Shown here piece by piece: positions 18,755 through 27,398 of a DNA stretch of 64,000 bases; position 1 is the stretch's first letter; the number at the start of each line of letters is the position of its first letter. This stretch comes from Massilia litorea (GTDB lineage Bacteria; Pseudomonadota; Gammaproteobacteria; Burkholderiales; Burkholderiaceae_D), in contig NZ_CP062941.1 in NCBI RefSeq assembly GCF_015101885.1, positions 4,526,001 to 4,590,000 of the forward strand, written 5' to 3'. A model generated the notes under the pieces. That model was not told where the DNA came from. It saw only the letters and a program-made list of their open reading frames with translations, and did not search any database. Position numbers and translations under genes: made by a program.

Positions 18755-19246
18755 ATGACCTCCGTACTGCTGACCACCAACAAGGGCAACATCACCATCG
18801 AACTCGACGCCGAGAAAGCGCCGAAGACCGTTGCCAACTTCCTGGACTACGTGAACAAGGGTCACTTCAGCAACACGATCTTCCACCGCGTGATCAAGGA
18901 CTTCATGATCCAGGGCGGCGGTTTCGAGCCAGGCATGAAGCAGAAGCCGACCGACGCGACCGTCGAGAACGAAGGCAAGAACGGCCTGAAGAACGACAAG
19001 TACACCGTCGCCATGGCCCGCACCTCGGCCCCGCATTCGGCATCGGCCCAGTTCTTCATCAACACCAAGAACAACGACTTCCTGAACTACCCGGGCCAGG
19101 ACGGCTGGGGCTATGCCGTCTTCGGCAAGGTCACCGCGGGCACTGAAGTCGTCGACGAGCTGAACAAGGTCGCCACGTCGCGTGCCGGCATGCACGCGGA
19201 CGTGCCGGTCGAGCCGATCATCATCGAAAAAGCCGAAGTCATCTAA
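18755..19246 (+). CDS. ppiB: Cytoplasmic peptidyl-prolyl cis-trans isomerase B
   Basis: A 163-residue cyclophilin without a signal peptide, acting in the cytoplasm. It shares FHRVIKDFMIQGGGFEPGM, the SAQFFINTKNNDFLNYPG block and AVFGKVTAGTEVVD with PpiA. The ATG at 18755 gives MTSVLLTTNKGNI. It lies 65 bases after ppiA and 45 before lpxH, and the ppiA-ppiB-lpxH order is common in this group. Confidence 0.96.
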   Translation: MTSVLLTTNKGNITIELDAEKAPKTVANFLDYVNKGHFSNTIFHRVIKDFMIQGGGFEPGMKQKPTDATVENEGKNGLKNDKYTVAMARTSAPHSASAQFFINTKNNDFLNYPGQDGWGYAVFGKVTAGTEVVDELNKVATSRAGMHADVPVEPIIIEKAEVI

Positions 19247-19291
19247 TTAGTACCGTCTAGTACCACCCCTCGCGCGGGAGAAAGTTTTAAT

Positions 19292-20056
19292 ATGTCCACT
19301 CCCGCGCGCACGGCCGCGCTTTTCATTTCCGACCTGCACCTGCAGGAATCCCATCCGCTGACGGCAGAAGCCTTCTTCCGCTTCCTCGACGAGCAGGCGG
19401 CGCATGCGGACCAGCTCTATCTCCTTGGCGACATCTTCGAATACTGGGCCGGCGACGACGACCTGGACACGCCCTTCCACGCGCGCGTGATCGCAGCCCT
19501 GCGGGCGCTGGCCGATCGTGGTGTGGAAGTGTTCTGGATGGCGGGCAACCGCGACTTTCTCGTCGGCGCCGGTTTTGCGCAAGCGGCCGGCTTGCGGCTG
19601 CTGGACGAACCGCACGTGGCCACGATAGCCGGCCAGCGCATCGCCCTCGTGCACGGCGATGCCGAATGCACGCTCGATATCAAGTACATGGAATTTCGCG
19701 CGACGGTGCGCAATCAAGCCTGGCAGGAACAGTTCCTGGCCATGCCGCTGGCCCAGCGCAAGGCGATCATCGCCGGCCTGCGCGAAGGCAGCCGCGAAGC
19801 GCATACGACCAAGTCCTACGAGATCATGGATGTCACGCCCGCTGCGATCGACGCCCTGTTCGAGACCCTTGGGGTCGAGGTGCTGATCCACGGCCATACC
19901 CACCGCCCTGCCCTGCACCTGCATGGCGGCAAGCGCCGCTACGTGCTGCCCGACTGGGAGCTGGATGTCCAGCCGCCGCGTGGCGGCTGGATCGCCGTCG
20001 ATGACCATGGCTCGGTAACGAGACATGGCATCGACGGCTCGCCCGTCCTGTCCTGA
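19292..20056 (+). CDS. lpxH: UDP-2,3-diacylglucosamine diphosphatase
   Basis: A 254-residue metallophosphoesterase that hydrolyses UDP-2,3-diacylglucosamine to lipid X and UMP in lipid A synthesis, at the inner-membrane surface. Metal-binding motifs are present: FISDLHLQ, LLGDIFEYWAGDD, WMAGNRDFL, LVHGDAEC and IHGHTHRPA. The ATG at 19292 follows GGGAGAAAG. Its stop abuts the stop of the convergent NHL-repeat lipoprotein gene with no gap. Confidence 0.96.
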   Translation: MSTPARTAALFISDLHLQESHPLTAEAFFRFLDEQAAHADQLYLLGDIFEYWAGDDDLDTPFHARVIAALRALADRGVEVFWMAGNRDFLVGAGFAQAAGLRLLDEPHVATIAGQRIALVHGDAECTLDIKYMEFRATVRNQAWQEQFLAMPLAQRKAIIAGLREGSREAHTTKSYEIMDVTPAAIDALFETLGVEVLIHGHTHRPALHLHGGKRRYVLPDWELDVQPPRGGWIAVDDHGSVTRHGIDGSPVLS

Positions 20057-22276
20057 TTACAGGCTGGACTGCAGCAGCGCGTAGCGCGTCATGCCGTACA
20101 GCTTGCCGCCCAGGACCGCGACGGCGCCGATGTCGGCATTGCCCCAGCCGTAGGTCGGCGACGACACCACACCTGCCGGGCTGATCTTGCGCACGCTGCC
20201 CTGGCCGCTGAGGTACAGGTTGCCCGCGTCGTCGATCGCCATGTGGTCGATTTCATAGAAACCGAGGGTAGCGACGCCCACCGCACCGTCGATATTGCCG
20301 GTTTCATTGAACGGCGTGCCAGCGAAGACGCTCAACACACCCGCGGTCGAGTACTTGTAGACGGCTGCCGTGGCGGTATCGGCAATGTAGATATTGCCGG
20401 CGGCGTCGACGACGACCGATTGCGGCGTGAACTTGACGCCGGTACGGGCAGGGAACAGGGCCGCGATCTGCGCCGTGTTGACCAGCACGGTGCGCGCGCC
20501 GGCCGGGGTAACGCGGATCACTTCGCCTGAGTTGGTACCGGTCACGACCACTGCGTTGCCGCTCGGCTCGACCGCGAGGTTGACTGCCTTGATCGAGGCA
20601 TCCGGGGTCGTCACCTCGTTGTTCAGGATGCGGCGCACGCCATCCGTTTGCGCGATCCACAGGCTGCCATCCTTGCCGGCCGCGATGCGTTGCGGCGTGT
20701 TGAAGGTTGCCGTCGCCAGCGCGCCGTTGTCGTTGCCCGGCGTGCCAGCCTTGCCGCCAACCGTCGTCACGAAGCCTGCCGGCGTTGCCTTGCGCACCAC
20801 GTGGCCGGCCGGGTCGACCGAGTACAGGTTGCCGTCGCTACCAGCGGCCAGCGAGCTGAAGGAGCCGAAACGTGCAGCAATGCCTGGACCGTCGACGCTG
20901 GCGCGCAGCGCCGGGGTGGATTTCACGGTGCTTACCGCGCCGGTCAGGCTGACCTTGCGCAGGATTTCCTGGCCACTGTCGACGACGATCAGGTCGGTAC
21001 CGTCGAAGGTAATCGACAACAGGGTACTGAAGGACGCTGCGGCGCCTTGTCCATCCACACTGGCGCGGTTGTCGTTGCCGGCCAGGGTCGTCACGACGCC
21101 TGCGCCGGTCACTTTGCGCACCTTCGCCAGGTCGGTCACATACATGTCGCCGTTCGCGAAGGTCATGCCGGTGATGGCGCGGAAGCGTGCATTCGCGCCG
21201 GTACCGTCTTCGTACGACAAGCCGCTCAGTTTGCCGACAAACAGGACCAGCGCGCCATTGACGTCTTTCCAGATACGGTTGTTCGAGTCCGAGAAGAACA
21301 GGCCACCGTCCGGGGCGCGTGCGACCCGTTGCAGGGTGATCGTCGCCGACGGATCCGGTTGTGGGTAGGTACGGGTGGTCACCACGCCGGCTGCGCTCAC
21401 GAGGCGCACGGCAGGCTGCGAAGTCTGGGAGTCGATCACGATGACGCCGCCGGCGCCGTCGGAGACGAGCGAGCCCGGGCGTTCGAAGCGGGCAGCGGTG
21501 CCGGTCGCATTGACCTGGCCCATGCTGGCCGTTGCCACGTTCTTGCAGACGACCGTGCCGCCGCCGGCGAGGGTCGAGACCGTGCCGTCCGGCGCGACTT
21601 TACGAATTTCGCCGTTGCAGCCGTCGGACAGGAACAGGTTGCCCTGTGCATCGACGACGGCGCCGCCGGCGCCGCCCAGCCAGAATTGGGCTGCGGCAGC
21701 TGCGCCGTCGGCCGTACCCGGCTTGCCGGTGCCGCCGGCGAAGGTGGAGATCTGCTGGCTGGCCTTGTCCAGCTTCAGCACGCTGTGCGGACCCGCGTCG
21801 AGCACGTACACGTTGCCGTTGGCGTCGGCGGTGACGGCGAGCGGTTCCTTCAGTGCGGTCGACAGGCCGGCGACCTGGCCCGCCACCTGGTTACCCAGGA
21901 CCGGCGCGCAGGCGATGGTCGCATTGTTGAGGTTGGCGTTGATCGTGCCCGAACCGTTGCCGACCTGGCAGGTATAACCCGCAGGCGCGATCGCCTCGAT
22001 GTTGTAGCTGGCACCGGCATTGAGCTTGGTGTCGAGGGTGAACGCGCCGTTGGAGGCAATGATCTTCTTCTCGCCACCGTTGGAGACGGTGACCGGCGTG
22101 CCGGCTGCCAGGCCGTACACGGTGCCGCCCAGCGTGTACTGGGTTGCAGGCGTGGTCGGGTTCGTGCCGCCGGTCGATCCGCCGCCGCCGCCGCCGCCGC
22201 CCCCGCCTCCGCCGCAACCAGCCAGTAATACGACCAGGGCCGTGGCAACTGCAAATTCAAATCGTTTGAGTTTCAA
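20057..22276 (-). CDS. NHL-repeat beta-propeller lipoprotein
   Basis: A 739-residue lipoprotein. The signal peptide MKLKRFEFAVATALVVLLAGC ends in the lipobox LLAG-C. A run of twelve glycines encoded mostly by GGC repeats follows, acting as a tether. Next is a small Ig-like/carboxypeptidase-regulatory-like stretch (YTLGGTVYGLAAGTPVTVSNGGE), then many NHL-type repeats such as NVYVLDAGPHSVLKLD, DMYVTDLAKVRKVTGAG and NIYIADTATAAVYKYS. It is probably surface or periplasmic and may bind protein or polysaccharide. I take the TTG at 22276 as start because AAGGAG lies eight to nine bases before it. The GTG at 22294 has no ribosome site. Confidence 0.85.
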   Translation of the reverse strand: MKLKRFEFAVATALVVLLAGCGGGGGGGGGGGGSTGGTNPTTPATQYTLGGTVYGLAAGTPVTVSNGGEKKIIASNGAFTLDTKLNAGASYNIEAIAPAGYTCQVGNGSGTINANLNNATIACAPVLGNQVAGQVAGLSTALKEPLAVTADANGNVYVLDAGPHSVLKLDKASQQISTFAGGTGKPGTADGAAAAAQFWLGGAGGAVVDAQGNLFLSDGCNGEIRKVAPDGTVSTLAGGGTVVCKNVATASMGQVNATGTAARFERPGSLVSDGAGGVIVIDSQTSQPAVRLVSAAGVVTTRTYPQPDPSATITLQRVARAPDGGLFFSDSNNRIWKDVNGALVLFVGKLSGLSYEDGTGANARFRAITGMTFANGDMYVTDLAKVRKVTGAGVVTTLAGNDNRASVDGQGAAASFSTLLSITFDGTDLIVVDSGQEILRKVSLTGAVSTVKSTPALRASVDGPGIAARFGSFSSLAAGSDGNLYSVDPAGHVVRKATPAGFVTTVGGKAGTPGNDNGALATATFNTPQRIAAGKDGSLWIAQTDGVRRILNNEVTTPDASIKAVNLAVEPSGNAVVVTGTNSGEVIRVTPAGARTVLVNTAQIAALFPARTGVKFTPQSVVVDAAGNIYIADTATAAVYKYSTAGVLSVFAGTPFNETGNIDGAVGVATLGFYEIDHMAIDDAGNLYLSGQGSVRKISPAGVVSSPTYGWGNADIGAVAVLGGKLYGMTRYALLQSSL

Positions 22277-22751
22277 TTTATTCTCCTTGAGCACTTATTG
22301 GGGCGAACTACACCGTTCGCCTATGCGACACGCAATGTGATGATGCAAAAAATACAAGAAATTTTGATAATTGATTTTCACACATTTTTCTCAACAGCGG
22401 CGCTCGATACGATTCATGCTGGAAACGTACCCAAATGAGATGAAACAATTTCCCTGCGGGGATAACGAAGCCTAACTGTTTCCTAAACGAACCTTTTGAA
22501 GCAGATTCATGTGCATATTGGGGGTAGCCTGCCAGCCTGCGTGCTGGTGCCATTTGTAACAGTTCGTTAGTTTTTAACAAGAAATTTTCTCTATCATGTC
22601 GGCATGCGCGAGCCATGAGCGCGCCGCACAGCCTGATGGGCACGGCCGGGTTGTGCGTCGAGCACTGTCGCGTTCGGCTTGCCATGCGCTTTGCGCCGTT
22701 CAGTGCCGCTTTTTTGCAGTTCATCGCATTCCGGTTTCGCCGAAAAGTGCT
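22277..22751. other. Intergenic stretch between the NHL lipoprotein and the GntR operon
   Basis: This divergent promoter region is more A/T-rich than its surroundings, especially 22325-22400. It holds no ORF with convincing codon use in any frame. A 190-codon minus-strand frame crossing it lacks homology and G/C third-position bias. Apart from the operator just downstream I see nothing definite in it. Confidence 0.6.
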
Positions 22752-22775
22752 GGTGTCATACTTCACTACAACACC
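22752..22775 (+). promoter_or_regulatory. Candidate YtrA-type GntR operator, GGTG-N16-CACC
   Basis: GGTG at 22752-22755 and CACC at 22772-22775 are separated by exactly 16 bases and extend to GGTGT/ACACC. From memory, GGTG-N16-CACC has been described for YtrA-family regulators in Xanthomonas. The site lies 30 bases before a leader ORF and 74 before the YtrA-like gene, over a possible -10 (CATACT), so autorepression is likely. Confidence 0.6.
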
Positions 22776-22804
22776 ACCGCATTCGATCAACACAGGAGCC
22801 AGAG

Positions 22805-22852
22805 ATGATTGAGCATGCTGCAGCAGCCGAGCGACAGGGAGGCCATCCATGA
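22805..22852 (+). CDS. Fifteen-codon leader ORF overlapping the GntR start
   Basis: An ATG with AGGAG six to seven bases upstream opens a 15-residue peptide, MIEHAAAAERQGGHP. Its TGA overlaps the ATG of the following regulator gene (ATGA). The layout suggests translational coupling. Whether the peptide itself has a role is unknown. Confidence 0.5.
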   Translation: MIEHAAAAERQGGHP

Positions 22853-23217
22853 ACATCGGCTGGAACGACAACGCACCCATTTACCGCCAGCTGAAGGACC
22901 GGGTCATCGATATGATGCTCGACGGCATCCTGAAGGCCGGCGACGCCCTGCCCTCGGTTCGCCAGATCGCGGCCGAGTACCAACTGAACCCGATCACCGT
23001 TTCCAAGGCATACCAGGAACTGGTGGACGAAAACCTAGTAGAAAAACGAAGGGGGATTGGCATGTACGTGACTGAAGGAGCGAGCGAGAAACTGCTTGCA
23101 AGCGAACGCGAGCGCTTCCTGCGCGAAGAGTGGCCGGCCATGGTGGAACGCATCCGCCTGCTGGGCCTGAACGTCGAACAGCTGCTGCACACCACGCAGC
23201 CGGGAGGTTCAGCATGA
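22849..23217 (+). CDS. GntR-family transcriptional regulator, YtrA subfamily
   Basis: A 122-residue repressor with an N-terminal winged helix (PIYRQLKDRVIDMMLDGILKAGDALPSVRQIAAEYQLNPITVSKAYQELVDENLVEKRRG) and only a short two-helix tail, the mark of the YtrA subfamily. Such regulators control neighbouring ABC transporter genes, and here the ATP-binding gene follows with a four-base ATGA overlap. GGAGG precedes the ATG by six bases. It probably binds the palindrome at 22752-22775. Confidence 0.92.
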   Translation: MNIGWNDNAPIYRQLKDRVIDMMLDGILKAGDALPSVRQIAAEYQLNPITVSKAYQELVDENLVEKRRGIGMYVTEGASEKLLASERERFLREEWPAMVERIRLLGLNVEQLLHTTQPGGSA

Positions 23218-24086
23218 GCGCCGTGATTTCCGCCCGTGGCCTGACCAAGCGCTACGGCAAGCAGACCGCCATCGACGGCATCGATTTCGATATCCCGGCC
23301 GGACGCATCGTCGGGCTGATCGGCCCCAACGGTTCGGGCAAGACCACGACCCTGAAGGCGGCGCTCGGCCTGATCCCCTTCGACGGCGAACTGACGGTCA
23401 TGGGCAAGGATCCGCGCACCCAGCGCGACGCCCTGATGCAGGACGTGTGCTTCATCGCCGACGTCGCCATCCTGCCGCGCTGGCTGCGCGTGATGGACGC
23501 GATCGACTTCGTGGCCGGCGTCCATCCGCGCTTCGACCGCTCGCGGGCCGAAAAATACATCGCCAACACCCGCCTGCGTCCGACCATGAAGGTCAAGGAA
23601 ATGTCGAAGGGCATGATCGTCCAGCTGCACCTGGCCCTGGTGATGGCGATCGACGCCAAGCTGCTCGTGCTCGACGAGCCGACCCTGGGCCTCGACATCA
23701 TCTACCGCAAGCAGTTCTACCAGAACCTGCTGGAAGACTATTTTGACGAGAACAAGACCATCATCATCACCACGCACCAGGTCGAGGAAGTCGAGCACAT
23801 CCTGACCGACCTGCTGTTCATCCGCGACGGCAAGATCGTGCTGGCCGCCTCGATGGACGAAGTCGGCGAGCGCTATGTCGAAGTGATGGTGGCGGCCGAC
23901 AAGGTGAATGCCGCCAACGCGCTGCAGCCGCTCGACCAGCGCACCGTGTTCGGCAAGAACGTGATGCTGTTCGACTCGGCCCGCGCCGGCGGCGTCTCGC
24001 GCGCCCAGCTCTCGGCCCTCGGCGAAACGCGCAATCCGAGCGTCGCCGACCTGTTCGTGGCAACCATGAAAGGAACCTACGCATGA
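23214..24086 (+). CDS. ABC transporter ATP-binding protein (YtrB-like)
   Basis: A 290-residue nucleotide-binding subunit. Walker A is GPNGSGKTTTLK, the signature is weak (VKEMSKGM instead of LSGGQ), Walker B is LLVLDEPTLGLD, and the switch His is in IIITTHQVEEVEH. A C-terminal extension of about 60 residues resembles the regulatory tail of other YtrB/CcmA-type proteins. It pairs with the downstream permease, sharing a four-base overlap. The substrate is unknown. Related operons respond to cell-envelope stress or antimicrobial peptides. Confidence 0.92.
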   Translation: MSAVISARGLTKRYGKQTAIDGIDFDIPAGRIVGLIGPNGSGKTTTLKAALGLIPFDGELTVMGKDPRTQRDALMQDVCFIADVAILPRWLRVMDAIDFVAGVHPRFDRSRAEKYIANTRLRPTMKVKEMSKGMIVQLHLALVMAIDAKLLVLDEPTLGLDIIYRKQFYQNLLEDYFDENKTIIITTHQVEEVEHILTDLLFIRDGKIVLAASMDEVGERYVEVMVAADKVNAANALQPLDQRTVFGKNVMLFDSARAGGVSRAQLSALGETRNPSVADLFVATMKGTYA

Positions 24087-25075
24087 ATACGATGAAATGG
24101 CTGCTCCGCCGCGAGTTCTGGGAGCACAAGGGAGGGTTTGTCTGGGCGCCGCTGATTGCCGCGATCATCATGGTGGTGCTGGTGGGCGGCGTGCTCGGCT
24201 ACGGCGTCGCAAGCGGCAAGATGGCCGCCGACAACGTCAGCATCCGGGTCGACGGCGAGGAAGTACACCACACCTCGATCGCGAACGTCATGACGAGCGA
24301 GAAGCGTGCCGAGGTGGCGAGCATGGCCGCGAATAACTACATCGCCGTCGGCGCGCCGATCTTCGTCGTGTTGCCGGTCGTGGCCTTCTTCTACTGCCTG
24401 GCCGCGCTCTACGACGACCGGCGCGACCGCAGCATCCTGTTCTGGAAGTCGCTGCCGATCTCGGACGCCGATACCGTGCTGTCGAAGCTGGTCACGGTCC
24501 TGGTGGTGGCGCCCATGATCACGATCGGCGTGGCGACCGCCGCGGCGCTGGCGATCTGGTTCCTCGGAGCGCTTGCGGCAAGCCATCTCGGGATCAGCCT
24601 GTTCGGCCCGGTGCTGACCAACGTGAATTTCTACCTCGCACCGCTGTACCTGGTCGGCATGGTGCCGGTCTACATCCTGTGGGCGCTGCCGACTGCCGGC
24701 TGGCTGCTGCTGGTGTCGAGCTGGGCCAAATCGAAGGTCTTCCTGTGGGCCGTCGGCGTGCCGCTGATCACCGCCGTGCTGCTGAAGTGGCTCGAATACC
24801 TGATCGCGATGACCTACCAGGGGCCGGCCCTCAACATCGGCCATGCCGTCCAAAAGGTGCTGGAGGCGATCCTGCTCGGCTTGATTCCCGGAACCTGGTT
24901 CATGAACGCCGGCGGCGACCTGCCGATGCCGACCCATCAAGGCGTCGACATGATGACGATGCTCGCCTACTCATGGTCGACGCTGTCCAAGCCTGAACTC
25001 TGGGCTGGCGTGCTGGCCGGCGTGGCGATGATCTTCGCGGCGATCCGCCTGCGCCGCTGGCGCGACGAGGGTTAA
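24083..25075 (+). CDS. ABC transporter permease
   Basis: A 330-residue inner-membrane protein with about six to seven transmembrane segments (for example WAPLIAAIIMVVLVGGVLGYG, FVVLPVVAFFYCLAALY, TVLVVAPMITIGVATAAALAIWF). The charged cytoplasmic loop YDDRRDRSILFWKSLPISDADTVLSK is typical of ABC-2 type permeases of the YtrC/ABC-2 family. The ATG overlaps the ATP-binding gene. The large loop after the first segment (residues 45-85) probably faces the periplasm. Confidence 0.88.
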   Translation: MNTMKWLLRREFWEHKGGFVWAPLIAAIIMVVLVGGVLGYGVASGKMAADNVSIRVDGEEVHHTSIANVMTSEKRAEVASMAANNYIAVGAPIFVVLPVVAFFYCLAALYDDRRDRSILFWKSLPISDADTVLSKLVTVLVVAPMITIGVATAAALAIWFLGALAASHLGISLFGPVLTNVNFYLAPLYLVGMVPVYILWALPTAGWLLLVSSWAKSKVFLWAVGVPLITAVLLKWLEYLIAMTYQGPALNIGHAVQKVLEAILLGLIPGTWFMNAGGDLPMPTHQGVDMMTMLAYSWSTLSKPELWAGVLAGVAMIFAAIRLRRWRDEG

Positions 25076-25077
25076 GC

Positions 25078-25878
25078 ATGCGGCGCACATTGCTTGCATG
25101 TGCGCTCGGCTCCCTGCTCCTCTGCGGCCCGGCCGCGGCGGTGCCAGGGGTCGATGAGCCCTCGACGATCCACGTCAACGCCCTGCGTCATCCGGAGCTG
25201 CGCAAGTACAAGGCGATCCTGGCAGGCCTCGACAGCTTTGAGCGGCACCATGCGCTGGCCCCGAACATTCCTGCGCTGCGTTTCCGGATCGAAGCACGCC
25301 ATGATTCCGGGCTGCCCGAACAGCCGACCGTACGCATCGAACGCGAGCACGATTTCATCCTGCCGCTGGCGCTCGACACCAGTAACCGCTTCACGGTGCC
25401 CCGCAGCGAAGCGGCGCTCGACGCCGGGGGCGAACTGGTGCTGAACCAGAAGCGCAAGGACTATCGGATCGTGCCGGAGGTGCGTACGCCCGGCTTGCCG
25501 GACAATATGCGGCGTCTGGGCGACCTGCGCCTGGAATGCAAGGTCACGGTTGCGATCGCGAAGGAAGAAATTCCCCTGTTCTGGGTGCTGACACTGAACA
25601 GCGTGCTGTTGAACCGGGACTGGTGCAACTTTTTCTCGGAAAAGGAACGCCGCGCAGGGTTCCGCTTTAATACCGAGACATCGATCCTCGCAGCCACGTT
25701 GCGCGAAGGTGGGCGCAGCATGGTACTGGAGACCGGAAAAAAACACTTCCTCGTAGGCCTGAGCGACGCCGAATGGAGCGACGAGGCGCTGGTGGAACTG
25801 GAATTCGGCACGGCCCCGCCCGCCTCGCCCGCGGCGCCTACTGGAACTGCTGGCGAAACGCCTCGAACTGCGCCTTGA
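25078..25878 (+). CDS. Secreted protein of unknown function in the GntR-ABC operon
   Basis: A 266-residue protein with a signal peptide (MRRTLLACALGSLLLCGPAAA). I do not recognise a family. It has two widely spaced Cys residues in the mature part (RLECKV and RDWCNFF) that could form a disulfide, and ends in a Pro/Ala/Thr-rich tail. It starts two bases after the permease stop, so it is cotranscribed with the transporter and may be a periplasmic partner. Its last 41 bases overlap the convergent yceH gene, so both genes share coding DNA at their 3' ends. Confidence 0.7.
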   Translation: MRRTLLACALGSLLLCGPAAAVPGVDEPSTIHVNALRHPELRKYKAILAGLDSFERHHALAPNIPALRFRIEARHDSGLPEQPTVRIEREHDFILPLALDTSNRFTVPRSEAALDAGGELVLNQKRKDYRIVPEVRTPGLPDNMRRLGDLRLECKVTVAIAKEEIPLFWVLTLNSVLLNRDWCNFFSEKERRAGFRFNTETSILAATLREGGRSMVLETGKKHFLVGLSDAEWSDEALVELEFGTAPPASPAAPTGTAGETPRTAP

Positions 25879-26521
25879 GCTCTTCAAGTTCGGCGCGCAC
25901 TGCGGCGACTTCCTCTTCCAGCTGGCCGATGCGGGAGGATGGCGCCGCCGGGGCGGCGGCGCTGCCGAATGCCGAGTCGTCGCGGGCGGTGGAGATCTCG
26001 CCGCCCAGCAGCTGGCCGTAGCGCGATTCCTTGGTGCCGGGCGCGCGCTCCAGTTTCGCCACCAGCGGCGGATATTTATCGATCAGGAACTGCAGCGTCG
26101 CCTCGACGTCGGCCACCGACTTGAACTCGTGCAGGCGGCCGGTGCGGGTGCGGATCTCGCCGGCGGTCTGCAGGCCGCGCAGCATCAGCACGGTCAGGAC
26201 CGCCACCTTGTCCTGCTCGAGCGTCCATTTGATGCGCATCCGGTGCTCGTATTTCGTGACCCGGGCGCCGGCGGCGCTGATGCCGCTCACCAGGCGCCGC
26301 TCGATCAGGCGCTGCAGGGTGTCCTGCACCGTGTCTTCGGACAGCTGCATCACCGGATCGCGGCTCGACAATTGATTGCAGCCATTCACGATGGCGTTGA
26401 GCGACATCGGATAATTGTCCGGCGTGAGCGCCTCTTTTTCGGCCAGCACGGCCAGCACGCGGATCTCGAACGGGTCGAGCACGGGCGCCGTACCGACGCC
26501 GGCGATTGTTTCTTCAGTCAT
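25838..26521 (-). CDS. YceH/DUF480 family winged-helix protein
   Basis: A 227-residue protein of the UPF0502/YceH family. It has two winged-helix domains (FEIRVLAVLAEKEALTPDNYPMSLNAIVNGCNQ and KVAVLTVLMLRGLQTAGEIRTRTGRL...F) and a short C-terminal coiled coil (QLEEEVAAVRAELEELKAQFEAF). The family function is not established. The ATG at 26521 is seven bases downstream of the cysE stop, so cysE and this gene may form a transcription unit. Confidence 0.88.
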   Translation of the reverse strand: MTEETIAGVGTAPVLDPFEIRVLAVLAEKEALTPDNYPMSLNAIVNGCNQLSSRDPVMQLSEDTVQDTLQRLIERRLVSGISAAGARVTKYEHRMRIKWTLEQDKVAVLTVLMLRGLQTAGEIRTRTGRLHEFKSVADVEATLQFLIDKYPPLVAKLERAPGTKESRYGQLLGGEISTARDDSAFGSAAAPAAPSSRIGQLEEEVAAVRAELEELKAQFEAFRQQFQ

Positions 26522-26528
26522 GGCTTCC

Positions 26529-27266
26529 TTAATCGACGAGCCGGTTCAGTTCGGCTGAATCGAGTTTATCACCCTCGAGCATGTTCGGGCAGGCGATGCC
26601 GGCCGCCTTGATGGTGGCCGTCAGGCGTTCGAGCTGCTCGTCCTGGCGCGCCACGTGATCGATCAGGCCGCGCAGGGCTTTCGAAACGGGATCGTCTCCG
26701 TTCGCCGCGACGCCGTAGGCCGCGAACATGCGCGCGCTGCGCGACTGGTCTTCCTTGCGGATGATGTGGGCCGGGTTGCCGACCGCGGTGGCGCCTGCCG
26801 GGACCGGTTTCACCACCACGGCATTCGAGCCGACTTTCGCAAATTCCCCTACCGTGAACGCGCCCAGCACCTGGGCACCGGCGCCGACGATCACGCCGCG
26901 CTCGAGCGTCGGATGGCGCTTGGTGCCGGCCACCAGCGTGGTGCCGCCGAGGGTGACACCCTGGTAGATGGTGCAGTCGTCGCCGACGACGGCGGTTTCG
27001 CCGATGACCACGCCGAAGCCATGGTCGATGAAGACGCGCCGGCCGATGGTCGCGCCGGGGTGGATTTCGATGCCGGTAATGACGCGCGCGAGGTAGGAAA
27101 TGAAGCGGCCGAGCCACTTCAGGTTCAGGTTCCAGCAGGCATGCGCCCAGTTGTGCAGGACGATCGCGTGCAGGCCTGGATAGCAGGTCAGCACTTCCCA
27201 GCCGTTACGGGCGGCCGGGTCGCGTTCGATGATGCTCTTGATATCTTCGCGCAACGAGGAAAACAT
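26529..27266 (-). CDS. cysE: Serine O-acetyltransferase
   Basis: A 245-residue enzyme that acetylates serine with acetyl-CoA, committing it to cysteine synthesis. The N-terminal helical domain (FSSLREDIKSIIERDPAARNGWEVLTCYPGLHAI) precedes a left-handed beta-helix of hexapeptide repeats (IHPGATIGRRVFIDHGFGVVIGETAVVGDDCTIYQGVTLGGT), with catalytic His in DHGFG. This is the short EpsC-type found in many betaproteobacteria. The C-terminal tail used for CysK binding and feedback is longer and divergent here. Confidence 0.95.
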   Translation of the reverse strand: MFSSLREDIKSIIERDPAARNGWEVLTCYPGLHAIVLHNWAHACWNLNLKWLGRFISYLARVITGIEIHPGATIGRRVFIDHGFGVVIGETAVVGDDCTIYQGVTLGGTTLVAGTKRHPTLERGVIVGAGAQVLGAFTVGEFAKVGSNAVVVKPVPAGATAVGNPAHIIRKEDQSRSARMFAAYGVAANGDDPVSKALRGLIDHVARQDEQLERLTATIKAAGIACPNMLEGDKLDSAELNRLVD

Positions 27267-27398
27267 AATAAGTACAGAAGGAAAACAGGGGCAAATGGTA
27301 GCTTATACGGCTACACATTGCTTGGGAGGGGGTCAATTTGGAGGGATTGCCCGCGACGGCGGGCGTGGCCGTTGCCGGCGCATGCGTTGTGCGCTGAT

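Noticed and set aside
22308..22880. A 190-codon minus-strand frame in the region between the NHL lipoprotein and the GntR gene.
   Set aside because: No ribosome site, no third-position G/C bias, no homology, and it overlaps the regulator start and operator.
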